Positions 25,747 to 33,542 of a stretch of 64,000 nucleotides of DNA are shown here, in pieces. A program made the position numbers and the translations under genes. Location of the stretch: contig CAVRXO010000003.1 in the NCBI GenBank assembly GCA_963725185.1, positions 868,001-932,000 of the forward strand, in the 5' to 3' direction. The DNA is from VAZQ01 sp963725185 (lineage in GTDB: Bacteria; Pseudomonadota; Alphaproteobacteria; Rhizobiales; Xanthobacteraceae). A model generated the notes under the pieces. That model was not told where the DNA came from and made no database searches. It saw nothing but the letters and a program-made list of their open reading frames with translations. The stretch's first letter is position 1; the number at the start of each line of letters is the position of its first letter.

Positions 25747-26604
25747 CTATTTCACCCGATTGAAATATTTCAAATCCGGCGGCGGCTGATTCTTCTTGAT
25801 CGGCATGATGGTCCCGTCGGCGCTAAGGTAATAGACCTGCTTGCCGATGGTGACCCAGCTTTGACCTTCGATGCAATTATTCTCCCCCCACACGACGTTC
25901 GGCAGGTGGCGGTAGGTCTTCATCACCGACCACGGCCGCGTCAGCGAGTTGTCGATAGTGGTCATCTCGTCATGGAGGATGCCGGGCTTTTCCTTGTCGA
26001 GGAACAGGCGCTCCTTGATGACGCCCTCGTCGTCGTCGGCCATGGGCATGCCGCTCTGGTCCCAGGTGCGGGGGTTGCGCACGTGGCGAGTCTCGACCAG
26101 GAGCTCGTCATAGCGGCCGGTGCCGGCCCGATCGACCCATCGGCCTATCGAGTAGCCCGGGAAGGTTGTGTCATCAGGGGAGAACTCGGGCCAGGCGCGT
26201 CCGTCGGTATAGATGCGGCGCGGCGCATAGTCGTTGCGGTCGAACAGGATGTGGGTTTCGCCCGGCGTGATCAGGAATTCCATGCGGGCGACGCCCGTCA
26301 TCATCCGCGGCATGCCGGGCGGCCGGCAGCTGTAGGCCAAGTCGAGGCCCATGCCGCCTTCGTCCTGGTCCTTGATGCTGGCCTCGAGCCGCGCCTCGTA
26401 CTCCGGCTTGAGCGGGGCTTCCTGCTTGCGCAGCGGCTTGCTCATGTCGTAGCGCGGCTGCCCGCCGTCGGGCACCCAGGTCCATTGGCCGGACCAATTG
26501 GGATATTTGCTTTGCTCTTGTGCCGGCGCTGCCGCGATCATGACGCCGAGCATGGCGGCAACCGCGAGCCCGGCGAGGCCGCTTTGATGTGTCATGTTTC
26601 CCAT
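25747..26604 (-). CDS. secreted conserved hypothetical protein, 285 aa (paralogue of 16832-17782 and 60342-61206)
   Basis: Start ATG 26604, with ATG 26595 as alternative. The signal peptide is GLAGLAVAAMLGVMIAAAPA. Family segments are YPNWSGQWTWVPDGGQPRYD, YSCRPPGMPRMMTGVARMEF, ITPGETHILFDRNDYAPRRI followed by YTDGRAWPEF, GYSIGRWVDRAGTGRYDELL and FLDKEKPGILHDEMTTIDNS. The YTDGR and GYSIGRW motifs are shared with the 60-61 kb copy. Widespread in soil Proteobacteria and uncharacterised. Probably periplasmic. It lies between two relic-rich segments, so it may mark an edge of the toxin region. Confidence 0.7.
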   Translation of the reverse strand: MGNMTHQSGLAGLAVAAMLGVMIAAAPAQEQSKYPNWSGQWTWVPDGGQPRYDMSKPLRKQEAPLKPEYEARLEASIKDQDEGGMGLDLAYSCRPPGMPRMMTGVARMEFLITPGETHILFDRNDYAPRRIYTDGRAWPEFSPDDTTFPGYSIGRWVDRAGTGRYDELLVETRHVRNPRTWDQSGMPMADDDEGVIKERLFLDKEKPGILHDEMTTIDNSLTRPWSVMKTYRHLPNVVWGENNCIEGQSWVTIGKQVYYLSADGTIMPIKKNQPPPDLKYFNRVK

Positions 26605-27180
26605 CCCTGGAAGACCCTCTCGGGGCCACCGCCCCGGACATCGTAGCATTGACCGGGTTGAGGAGCGCGCGCATCAAGTCAACGCTGTAGCGCGCCCGCG
26701 CGCGTCAGTCGAGCCTCCATGTCACGCGGACCGCACCTGCTTCAATATCAAATGGCTTCGGCACCCGAACGTGATGGCCCAAAGGCCGAACAGGGGACAC
26801 ATCAATTCCAATCATTTGATCAGGCGAGCCGACATGCCCCCTGAGGTGCCCCCCCTTTCGCGTTGTAGGGACATCGCAGCCTGATAGTGGAGAGGACAAC
26901 GGGACGTGCCAAATTCCTGTTGCAACAGGTAGCGATCATGCCGCCAGTGGGCGCGCTTGCCCCAAATCATGCAAGGCGGATGGTATGCATTTCACGCTCA
27001 CTCCGCGGCCCAAGCAATCACACGGTATCTTTCCTTAGTGCCCCCGCGATCGTTGCGGTACGGCACGCTACAATCATTTTGAAATGGTGGAATCACCTGG
27101 CAGCCCCTCTGGGCCGAACGAACGAGCGGCGCTTGCGCTGATGAAGCTCGGCCCCGTGTGATCGAGCCGCGCCATGCCAG
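26605..27180. other. intergenic, no intact gene
   Basis: No supported gene. The lower-GC texture continues from the relic region, but no readable relic could be aligned. Confidence 0.4.
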
Positions 27181-27299
27181 ATTAGTCGTAGCATTGGTAA
27201 AGTTGCGGCAAGTTGAGTTTCTGGGTCTGCAACAGACCTGCTGGACCCGCAGGTTGCGATCGACCGGGGCGGCCACGGAGGGGAGGAAAACGCAAGCGG
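27181..27299 (-). pseudogene. fragment of the phage gene at 30118-30753 (second relic)
   Basis: Just past the end of the 27300-27728 gene, the sequence AGTTGAGTTTCTGGGTCTGC and its neighbours resemble the segment of the intact gene that encodes QQLNFLQTYNAL (30370-30420). The same junction (immunity-like gene followed at once by this phage-gene fragment) is seen after the sister gene at 28165. Heavily decayed. Confidence 0.35.
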
Positions 27300-27728
27300 C
27301 TATTCACTGTCCTGAAATGCCGAAAGCAGTGCAGATCCAAGCTCGGAGACGTTGGCTGGACTGGTTCGATCCTTTCCCTGTATCGATTGGTATCCATCCC
27401 TTGAGCCTAGATTGCGTTTTGGCATAAAGGCCACACCGTCGTCTCGTATTTCAATGGATACGCAACGTGCCGAGCCAAAGAATGCGGCGTATGACCGGGC
27501 ACCGGCGAATTTAAGCAAGGGCGCACATAGGTCTGCCCAGATTGACGGATCGGGAACGCCTTCCTTCGATCCGGCCAATGCACAGAGAATACCTCGGCCT
27601 AGCTCGATGGGATTACCGGGATCGAATCTCGAAACAGGCTCGCTCGCGACCCAAAACCCGCTCTTGGTTTTGGAATCCGGATGAAGGAAAATACGTCCGT
27701 GCCATTCATATGCGCTGACGTGCGGCAT
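27300..27728 (-). CDS. putative immunity protein, 142 aa, orphan tandem copy
   Basis: Start ATG 27728 (MPHVSAYEWHGRIFLHPDSK). Roughly three quarters identical to the protein at 28165-28593 over its full length. It contains SGFWVASEPVSRFDPGNPIE, LGRGILCALAGSKEGVPDPS and a closing VSELGSALLSAFQDSE. Its upstream toxin unit has collapsed to a short remnant (27731-27835), so it has no intact cognate. Retained immunity genes without toxins are common in contact-toxin loci. Immunity function is inferred from position directly after toxin remnants. I do not recognise a named Imm family. Confidence 0.6.
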   Translation of the reverse strand: MPHVSAYEWHGRIFLHPDSKTKSGFWVASEPVSRFDPGNPIELGRGILCALAGSKEGVPDPSIWADLCAPLLKFAGARSYAAFFGSARCVSIEIRDDGVAFMPKRNLGSRDGYQSIQGKDRTSPANVSELGSALLSAFQDSE

Positions 27729-27730
27729 GA

Positions 27731-27835
27731 TGACCTCATTGGTGACGAATTATGTTTACCGTAACGCCCTGCCGGGCGCCATAGTCGACTGCCCGCGAAC
27801 CAATCGTCGATGCCCTCTTGCGGATCGGTCAGCAT
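27731..27835 (-). pseudogene. collapsed toxin gene: first 13 codons fused to the last ~20
   Basis: The minus strand begins MLTDPQEGIDDWF (start ATG 27835), the same start as the gene at 30118 (MPTDPQEGIDDWFVP). At about 27797 it switches abruptly to the DNA encoding the end of the 28601-29131 protein (AVDYGA.QGVTVNIIRHQ), one base out of frame. The ~1.4 kb between is missing. This is a clean internal deletion of a duplicated virion-toxin gene. Confidence 0.75.
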
Positions 27836-28160
27836 CACGGCACGGGCTTGCCTTGTTGGTCGAAGAGGTTTCCGTCAGCGTCCCTCCACATGCTTCGGCT
27901 GGGGCTGTGAGCGGCGCCGTTCGGGACGTTCGGCGGCACAGGCGGGCCATTCGCCCCGACCGCAGCCGGGTTGCTCGATGCGTTGGCCCGGCGACTTTGG
28001 TCCGAGATATTTCACGGCGAGCGCGCACGAGAGATTCGGATTTATTATGGCGCCGAACGCCTCGTCTGCCGGCGCGCCGGCACCGGCGAGCGAATTGTAG
28101 GCCTGCCTGGAGTTGACCTGTTGGGCCTGCGGCTTGCGCGCGGCCTGGCCGGCCACGCAA
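27836..28160 (-). pseudogene. C-terminal fragment of a duplicated copy of the 30118-30753 gene
   Basis: The minus strand encodes YNSLAGAGAPADEAFGAI and ALAVKYLGPKSPGQ, matching YNALTNAGVPPPQAQAAI and ALAVKYLGPKSAGN in the intact gene. The end (GNLFDQQGKPV) is also recognisable and overlaps the following remnant start by TGATG, as in the intact pair. Several frameshifts. It begins right after the stop of the immunity-like gene at 28165, marking a recombination joint. Confidence 0.65.
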
Positions 28161-28164
28161 GCAA

Positions 28165-28593
28165 CTATTCACTGTCCCGAAACGCCGAAAGTAGTGCGGC
28201 TCCAAGCTCGGAGACGTTGACCGAACTGGTTCGATCTTTGCCCTGTATTGGCCGATACCCTTCCTTTGAGCCCAGATTCCGATGGGGACTAAAGATTACT
28301 TCGTCGCCACGCGACTGGATGGACACGCTACGAGCTGAGGCAAAGAACGCGCTGGATGACTTGGCGCCTGCCGATTTCAGCAAAGGAGCACATAAATCTG
28401 CCCAGATGGAGGGGTCGGGAACACCCTCTTTTGAAACGGCTAGTGCCGACAGAATACCTCGGCCTAGCTCGATGAGATTGTCGGGATCGACGCTCCACAC
28501 AGGCTCGGTACCAATCCAAAACCCGCTCCTGGTTTTGGAATCCGGATGGAGGAAAATGCGTCCGTGCCATTCATATGCGCTGACGTGCGGCAT
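28165..28593 (-). CDS. putative immunity protein for the virion-linked toxin, 142 aa
   Basis: Starts at ATG 28593, 7 bp after the stop of the putative toxin at 28601, the spacing usual for toxin-immunity pairs. It is a small acidic soluble protein: MPHVSAYEWHGRIFLHPDSK, SGFWIGTEPVWSVDPDNLIE, LGRGILSALAVSKEGVPDPS, IWADLCAPLLKSAGAKSSSA. It has a diverged tandem sister at 27300-27728. The FWIG.EP and LG.A.L.AL..S..GVP.P blocks look like a known style of small immunity protein, but I cannot name the family. Assignment is by context and design. Confidence 0.65.
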   Translation of the reverse strand: MPHVSAYEWHGRIFLHPDSKTRSGFWIGTEPVWSVDPDNLIELGRGILSALAVSKEGVPDPSIWADLCAPLLKSAGAKSSSAFFASARSVSIQSRGDEVIFSPHRNLGSKEGYRPIQGKDRTSSVNVSELGAALLSAFRDSE

Positions 28594-28600
28594 GATGACC

Positions 28601-29131
28601 TCATTGGTGACGAATTATGTTTACTGTAACGCCCTGCAGGGCGCCATAGTCGACTGCCCGCTTGATTGCCAGTTTCTGCGCGGCGTTGCCCATGTGAGGA
28701 ACCAAGACGTCGAGCGCGCGGCCTTTTATTTCGTGGGGCTTGATCACAACACCAGATCTGCTCCCCTCAATAAAATCGGCAACTTTGTCGATCTGACCTC
28801 GCAAGGTGCTGTAGAGCTTTTGTACGTTTTGGTAAGAGCGAGCATTGAGGTCGATGCTTTTGATGCTTGTCACAATCCCATCCAGAAATCTGTCGATGGT
28901 TTTGAAGGTGAACGGCAGATTTCTGCCGTGCACTATCTCGGCCATTCGACCGCGCAGCGTATCGTTAAGCAGCCAAACGTTGCCGGCGGCCCGGCTCATC
29001 GGGATACTCAGGCCGAGACCAGTCAAACCAGGTTCGGCTCTTCGCAAGAACTCCGGAAAGTCGGTTGCCGCGTCGTGGACCATATCAGCAAGATCGATCG
29101 GCAATCGAGCGAGCTGATCGTTGGCGCGCAC
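28601..29131 (-). CDS. C-terminal putative toxin domain of the virion-linked protein (in-frame continuation after a TAA)
   Basis: 176 codons from GTG 29131, but the frame is the direct continuation of the gene ending at 29168; only the TAA at 29168-29170 separates them, and the codons between (LYRDALASVGSF) fit the flow. The N-terminal part is helical (ANDQLARLPIDLADMVHDAA). A shared pre-toxin segment AAGNVWLLNDTLRGRMAEI also survives in relics near 24250. The last ~80 residues (KPHEIKGRALDVLVPHMGNA, then AAQKLAIKRAVDYGALQGV) resemble nuclease-type C-terminal toxin domains, without a certain family. GTG 29131 has no good ribosome site, so a nonsense mutation in a once-single gene is the likeliest reading. 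Confidence 0.6.
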   Translation of the reverse strand: MRANDQLARLPIDLADMVHDAATDFPEFLRRAEPGLTGLGLSIPMSRAAGNVWLLNDTLRGRMAEIVHGRNLPFTFKTIDRFLDGIVTSIKSIDLNARSYQNVQKLYSTLRGQIDKVADFIEGSRSGVVIKPHEIKGRALDVLVPHMGNAAQKLAIKRAVDYGALQGVTVNIIRHQ

Positions 29132-29167
29132 GAAGCTACCGACGGAGGCCAGAGCGTCGCGATAGAG

Positions 29168-30118
29168 TTACGCGAGCGCCTGAATTTGCGACTGTGATAA
29201 TCCGGTCTCGAGGTTTGATTCCTGACCAGATTGGTCGATAGTATCTAATTGGCGATCCCTGGTAGGGGCCTGAGAACTGCCTTCATTCCCAACACTCGTT
29301 TGATCAATCGGAGGGGCGACAGCGACGGCCGGTCCTGCCGAGGGTAAACCGTTGGTTGTCGGTTGATCGGCTGATTCAACGAAACGCGCGTTGTCCATTT
29401 CCGGCGTCGGTGGAGAAGCCAGTAAATCGGCACCCGAGCCGGATGCAACAGCCGGGTCAGGCCCAGGTGGTTCTCCAGAGAGGTCGAGCGCAGGCAGTCC
29501 GGTCGGCTGGGAGGAAGGCGATGGCGTCGGGTTCGCCGATGGCAGATTCGCTATGGCACCGAGCAGCCCGTACGATGGGGCGTCCGTTGCTGGCAGATTC
29601 GCCAGGGCGCCCAACAGGCCGTAGGAGTCGGCGCCGTTTGTCGCCGGCAAGTCTGCCAGAGCGCCAAGCAGGCCCTGCTTCGCGACCCCCGGGACGCTGA
29701 GCGACGCGGGCGCGGGGAGCGGGAACTGCCCGGCAGAATTGGGAAAGATCGGCGGGTGCCAGGCCATGGCGCCGATGCGGCTCGCCGGGATGAGCGACCA
29801 ATAGGCCTCAAACGGATCCGGCCGCGTCGAGGCCGGGTTGCGGACGCCCGGATTGGCGGTGCCGTCCTGCGCGGTGGGAGCGGGTGGGATCGCAAGCGGT
29901 GCCGGTACGTACCAATCGTCCGGCCCGTCCGCTCCGCTGGGTGATTGTCGAGGCACGAACCAGTCGTCGATTCCATCGGCGCCTGCGGGATTCTCCGATG
30001 GTCCTGTCAGCGGAGGCTTGGGGCGGACGATGATCTGCGGCAGCCCGCGACTTTGCCACTGCGAAGGATCGGCAGGCACGAACCAATCGTCGATGCCCTC
30101 TTGCGGATCGGTCGGCAT
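29168..30118 (-). CDS. Pro-rich virion-type carrier protein, N-terminal part of the toxin gene
   Basis: ATG 30118 overlaps the stop of the preceding gene (TGATG), so it belongs to the phage operon. The protein is Pro/Ala/Ser/Gly-rich. It repeats an IDDWFVP / DDWYVP motif three times (residues ~10, 50, 68) and a GLLGALANLPAT motif three times (residues ~150-195). A short helical region ends QSQIQALA before the TAA. The low-complexity, repeat-built design resembles internal or ejection proteins of podovirus virions. The next in-frame codons continue into the toxin part. It is the last gene of the virion operon, where a delivered effector would be expected. Confidence 0.6.
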   Translation of the reverse strand: MPTDPQEGIDDWFVPADPSQWQSRGLPQIIVRPKPPLTGPSENPAGADGIDDWFVPRQSPSGADGPDDWYVPAPLAIPPAPTAQDGTANPGVRNPASTRPDPFEAYWSLIPASRIGAMAWHPPIFPNSAGQFPLPAPASLSVPGVAKQGLLGALADLPATNGADSYGLLGALANLPATDAPSYGLLGAIANLPSANPTPSPSSQPTGLPALDLSGEPPGPDPAVASGSGADLLASPPTPEMDNARFVESADQPTTNGLPSAGPAVAVAPPIDQTSVGNEGSSQAPTRDRQLDTIDQSGQESNLETGLSQSQIQALA

Positions 30119-30753
30119 CACTGCACCGGTTTGCCTTGTTGGTCGAAGAGGTTTCCGTCAGCGTCTCTCCACATGCCTCGGCTGGGGCTGTAGGCGGCGC
30201 CGTTCGGGACGTTCGGCGGCGCAAGCGGACCATTCGTCCCCACAGCGGCCGGGTTGCTCGATGCATTGCCGGCCGACTTTGGTCCGAGATATTTCACGGC
30301 GAGCGCGCGCATCAGACTTGGATTGCTGATGGCGGCTTGCGCCTGCGGCGGCGGGACGCCAGCGTTGGTGAGCGCATTGTAGGTCTGCAGAAAATTGAGC
30401 TGCTGGATCTGCTGGCTGCGCTCGGTCTGGGCTGCCGCGGTGGCAGCCGCCAACCCTCGCCCCACCCCGCCCTGGGCGATGCCGGCGCCGAGCGCCATCA
30501 GGGTGAGGGCGTGGTTGTTGATGCCGTTCATGAAGCCTTGGCCGATGCTGCCCAATGTACTGGCAGGTTGGGGTGCAGCGCCGGCCGGATCGGGCGAGGG
30601 GAGAAAGATCGGCGGCTGCGCGGGCGGGATCGAGAGCGGGCCGGGCGCGGGCGTGGCTGGATCCGGGAACGTGGCTGACGGCGTCGGGCGGTATTGCGCC
30701 GTTGCTATCGAGGACAGGAGTGAGGGGAAGTCGTCGCCGAAGATGCCGGGCAT
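30118..30753 (-). CDS. phage virion-associated protein, 211 aa
   Basis: The ATG at 30753 was chosen for its GGAG ribosome site; the upstream ATG 30765 is possible. MPGIFGDDFPSLLSSIATAQ is followed by a Pro-rich stretch (about residues 25-65). A glycine-rich helical segment (INNHALTLMALGAGIAQGGV, then GRGLAAATAAAQTERSQQIQ) resembles membrane-active ejection proteins. A C-terminal part ends SRGMWRDADGNLFDQQGKPV. Degraded copies of its 3' end lie at 27836-28160 and 27181-27299. It is separated from the rest of the operon by the IS element at 30930-32338. Confidence 0.6.
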   Translation of the reverse strand: MPGIFGDDFPSLLSSIATAQYRPTPSATFPDPATPAPGPLSIPPAQPPIFLPSPDPAGAAPQPASTLGSIGQGFMNGINNHALTLMALGAGIAQGGVGRGLAAATAAAQTERSQQIQQLNFLQTYNALTNAGVPPPQAQAAISNPSLMRALAVKYLGPKSAGNASSNPAAVGTNGPLAPPNVPNGAAYSPSRGMWRDADGNLFDQQGKPVQ

Positions 30754-30929
30754 GATCTGCTCCATGTGCTGAAGGGGATGTGCTTGATTGGCTGGGGCTG
30801 ACCGAAGTCGATCAGCACGACCTCGCGTAGGGCGAGGAAGTGCTCGGGATTGCACTGCTTTGTTTGATTGTCCGACCGGGTTCGCGGGGATCGGAGTGGC
30901 CTATCGAGAGGCCGTGGCCCCCTCACCCC

Positions 30930-32338
30930 TGAGCAACCGGCGACATGGGTAACACTTCTGACCGGGGACATAGGTAACACATTTCTCGTTTTGTTCAGGT
31001 CTGTCTGAGGCTATTTTCTATTGTTCTTGCGGTTGCTGCTGTTGTTGGGCCGGTGGACTTGTGGGGAACCCTCTTGGGTTCTCCACACGTCCACGGGCCC
31101 GCTTTGGCTTGCGAAGACGGTTGTCGCGATGCGCGATGGTGCCGAGGACAATCGGCCCGTAGTGGACGCTGCAATCCCCATCCTCGTTTTCGATGAGGCC
31201 GACGGGTTCACCGATCAGTGCGGCACTGATGTAGACCGTGTTGCCTTGCCACCGGATCTCGCCGTTGTGGCGTACCCGTCTGACCGCATCGTCGGGGCCG
31301 TAGTGCGGCTCGCGTAGGATTCCGTCGAAACGCCGCGGCGAAGCCGCATAGTGCTCGGCCGGCGTGTCGTTGCTGAGCGCCTGATGGGGGCGCTCTTCGT
31401 TGTAGAGACGCTGGAAGCTGCGCAAGCGCTCGAGCTGCTCGCGCAGGCTCTTCGCCGGTGGATTGGCGGTGTCCTGCAACAAAGTGAGATGAAGTCGCTC
31501 CAGTCGGCCATTCTGTTGCGGCTTGCCGGGCACAATGCGCTCGGGCACGACCCCGGCCTTGATGATCTTGACCGACAGCTGGGAAAGCCCTCCCGCTCCG
31601 CACGAGGCAAAAGGCGGTCCATTATCCGAGCGCAGCCGATGCGGAAGGCCAAACTCGCGGAACGCCGCATCGAGCACCGGCCAGACATGATCCGTGTCGG
31701 TGTGCGCCATTGCTTGGCAGCGCAACAGATATCGACTGTGGGCATCGCTCAGCGTCAGCGGCTCGCAACGTCGGCCGTCGCCGGTCAGAAACCAGCCCTT
31801 GAAATCGATGCACCACGTATCGTTCGCCGCCGCACATTGCCCAAACGGCGCGCTCGATGGCGGGCTGCGGTGGCGCAGCCGACGCTTGACCGTCAGACCC
31901 TCGCGATCGAACAGCGCCCCGATCGTGCTGACCGCCGGCCAGGGGGTTCGCGGCGCTCGCGCCGCCAGCCAAACCCTCACCTTCACCGGTCCCCAGGTCG
32001 GATGCGCCCGGCGCACTGCCAGACACCTCTCGGCAATCTCCTGGGTCATCGCTTGCGGATGGTGCAACGGTGCACGCGAACGGTCGACCAAGCCTTCAAC
32101 GCCCCCCATACGGTAGCGTTCAACCCACTTGTAGCCGGTCCTCCGGCTCACCCCGCTCCGCCGGCAAAGCACCGCAAATGCCTCCTCTTGTCGCTCAACC
32201 GCCAGTACAAAGCGCATCCGCTCGTCCACCGCACAGGTCTCCATCCATCCCATCGGCAAGGTTCCTCCTCACCGATCAGTTGAACTGTTACCTATGTCGC
32301 CGGTCTATTCTGTTACCCATGTAGCCGGTTTGGACCAC
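30930..32338 (-). mobile_element. IS481-family insertion sequence, ~1.41 kb
   Basis: Ends read TGAGCAACCGGCGACATGGG on the left and, as reverse complement of the right end, TGGTCCAAACCGGCTACATGGG split by small differences. Both continue GGTAACA, and a second inner match (GACCGG.GACATAGGTAACA) lies 20 bp further in on each side. The single transposase gene fills the middle. The flanks (CCCTCACCCC on the left, CCCAACCCTCTC on the right) together rebuild the intergenic repeat seen intact at 37318-37360, with a 3-5 bp duplication. It therefore inserted into that repeat inside the phage operon. Confidence 0.8.
31018..32253 (-). CDS. IS481-family transposase
   Basis: 411 aa from ATG 32253 (GAGGAGGAA ribosome site). 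A helix-turn-helix region (AVLCRRSGVSRRTGYKWVER) is followed by the integrase core: the first Asp in NDTWCIDFKGWFLTGDGRRC, the second in LRSDNGPPFAS, and the Glu in QNGRLERLHLTLLQ. RLYNEERPHQALSNDTPAEH is a family hallmark. The C-terminus ends in a Gln-rich tail. Catalytic triad and length look intact, so it may be active. Confidence 0.92.
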   Translation of the reverse strand: MGWMETCAVDERMRFVLAVERQEEAFAVLCRRSGVSRRTGYKWVERYRMGGVEGLVDRSRAPLHHPQAMTQEIAERCLAVRRAHPTWGPVKVRVWLAARAPRTPWPAVSTIGALFDREGLTVKRRLRHRSPPSSAPFGQCAAANDTWCIDFKGWFLTGDGRRCEPLTLSDAHSRYLLRCQAMAHTDTDHVWPVLDAAFREFGLPHRLRSDNGPPFASCGAGGLSQLSVKIIKAGVVPERIVPGKPQQNGRLERLHLTLLQDTANPPAKSLREQLERLRSFQRLYNEERPHQALSNDTPAEHYAASPRRFDGILREPHYGPDDAVRRVRHNGEIRWQGNTVYISAALIGEPVGLIENEDGDCSVHYGPIVLGTIAHRDNRLRKPKRARGRVENPRGFPTSPPAQQQQQPQEQ

Positions 32339-32442
32339 CCCAACCCTCTCCCCCTGGGGGAGAGGGAGCGCGCCGAGTTCGTTGATTAGTCGGTGGTTCC
32401 AACCGGACAGACACGCGACGCAACGCGTTCGTTACAACCGCG

Positions 32443-33444
32443 TCAGACCGTCGGGCTCCACTGGCCGTTCTGGAATGTGTAGGTCCAGGGCGAGCCGCTG
32501 CCGCCGCCGGGCAGCGACGGCGTGCCGGGGCCGCCCAGGTTGGCGAGCGCGCCCAGGATGCCGCCGGTGCCGAAGCTGCCGGTGGGCAGTCCGCCGAGCG
32601 CGCCGAGGAGGCCGAGGCCGCCGATGGCGCCGCCGGCGATCTGCTGCGAGAGCGGCACGCTCTGGGTGGTGGTGCCCTGGCTCATGCCCAGCGTCTGGCT
32701 GCCGAGCTGGGCGAGCGGGGTGAGCAGGCTCTGGTATTGGGCGAGGTTCTGCAGCGGCAGCGCGTGGGCCGTATTGGCGGCGGCGAGCTCGGCCTGCGCG
32801 GGCGCGGTGAGGAGGCTCGGCAGCTCGCCGGCCAAATTGGCGCCCTGCAGCTGGTTGCCGAGCGCCGTCTGGCTCAATCCGGTCAGGCCGCTCGCGGTGG
32901 TGTTGCCGGCGTTGAACAGCGTGTTGGCGGCGACGAGCTGGTTGCCCACATTGGCGTTGTACTGGCTGGCGATGACCGGGGCCTCGCCCTGCGCCAGGCC
33001 GTAAGCGAGCGCCTGGCTGTTGCCGGGCGACAGATCGCGGCCGGCGGCGGCGAACTGATCGTTCACCTGGTTGGTGATGTTGTTGCCGAGCGTGCCGAGC
33101 GCCTGCGAGAAGCCGGGCGTGCTCATGGGATCAAGCCGCGCGGGATCGAGATAGGGCGAGAGCGTGCTCTGCAGGTTGCCGTAGGCGCCCGACAGGATGC
33201 CGCCATAGCCGGGGCCGCCGCCGAGCAGCGTGTTGGCCGTATTGGCGAGCTGCGGCGCGAAGCTCGGCAGGCTGCCGGCCGCGCCGGTGAGCGCGCCGGC
33301 GGCGGCGGATTGCCCCGGCGAGACGCCGGTGTCGACATTGCCGAGATTGCCGAGGAGGCCGAGCAGCTGCGGCTGCGCGGCGGCCCACGGCGCCGTCTGC
33401 GATTGCTGGTTGGTGTTCTGCGTGGTGGTGGTTTGACCGCCCAT
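32443..33444 (-). CDS. phage virion/ejection-type protein, 333 aa
   Basis: Starts MGGQTTTTQNTNQQSQTAPW at ATG 33444. It is Gly/Ala/Leu/Gln-rich with extended helical stretches (GNNITNQVNDQFAAAGRDLS, QLVAANTLFNAGNTTASGLT) and a closing SGSPWTYTFQNGQWSPTV. Proteins of this style stand after the tail tubular genes in rhizobial podovirus-like operons and are presumed internal or DNA-ejection proteins. The specific role is not established. The IS element follows 105 bp downstream. Confidence 0.6.
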   Translation of the reverse strand: MGGQTTTTQNTNQQSQTAPWAAAQPQLLGLLGNLGNVDTGVSPGQSAAAGALTGAAGSLPSFAPQLANTANTLLGGGPGYGGILSGAYGNLQSTLSPYLDPARLDPMSTPGFSQALGTLGNNITNQVNDQFAAAGRDLSPGNSQALAYGLAQGEAPVIASQYNANVGNQLVAANTLFNAGNTTASGLTGLSQTALGNQLQGANLAGELPSLLTAPAQAELAAANTAHALPLQNLAQYQSLLTPLAQLGSQTLGMSQGTTTQSVPLSQQIAGGAIGGLGLLGALGGLPTGSFGTGGILGALANLGGPGTPSLPGGGSGSPWTYTFQNGQWSPTV

Positions 33445-33479
33445 TCGAAAGTTCCTTTCTCACTTTTGCGTGGCGCATG

Positions 33480-33541
33480 TCCTGATCGGAAAACCGGTGT
33501 CCACCCTCGCCTTCGCGAGGGCATGCTTTTCCGGGACATGC
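33480..33541. repeat. intergenic palindromic repeat (GGAAAACCGG..CCGG family)
   Basis: GATCGGAAAACCGGTGTCCA, then a CTCGCCTTCGCGAG hairpin and GCATGCTTTTCCGGGACATG. A sister copy lies at 34436-34503. A known style of rhizobial dispersed repeat, here between phage genes. Confidence 0.7.
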
Positions 33542-33542
33542 G

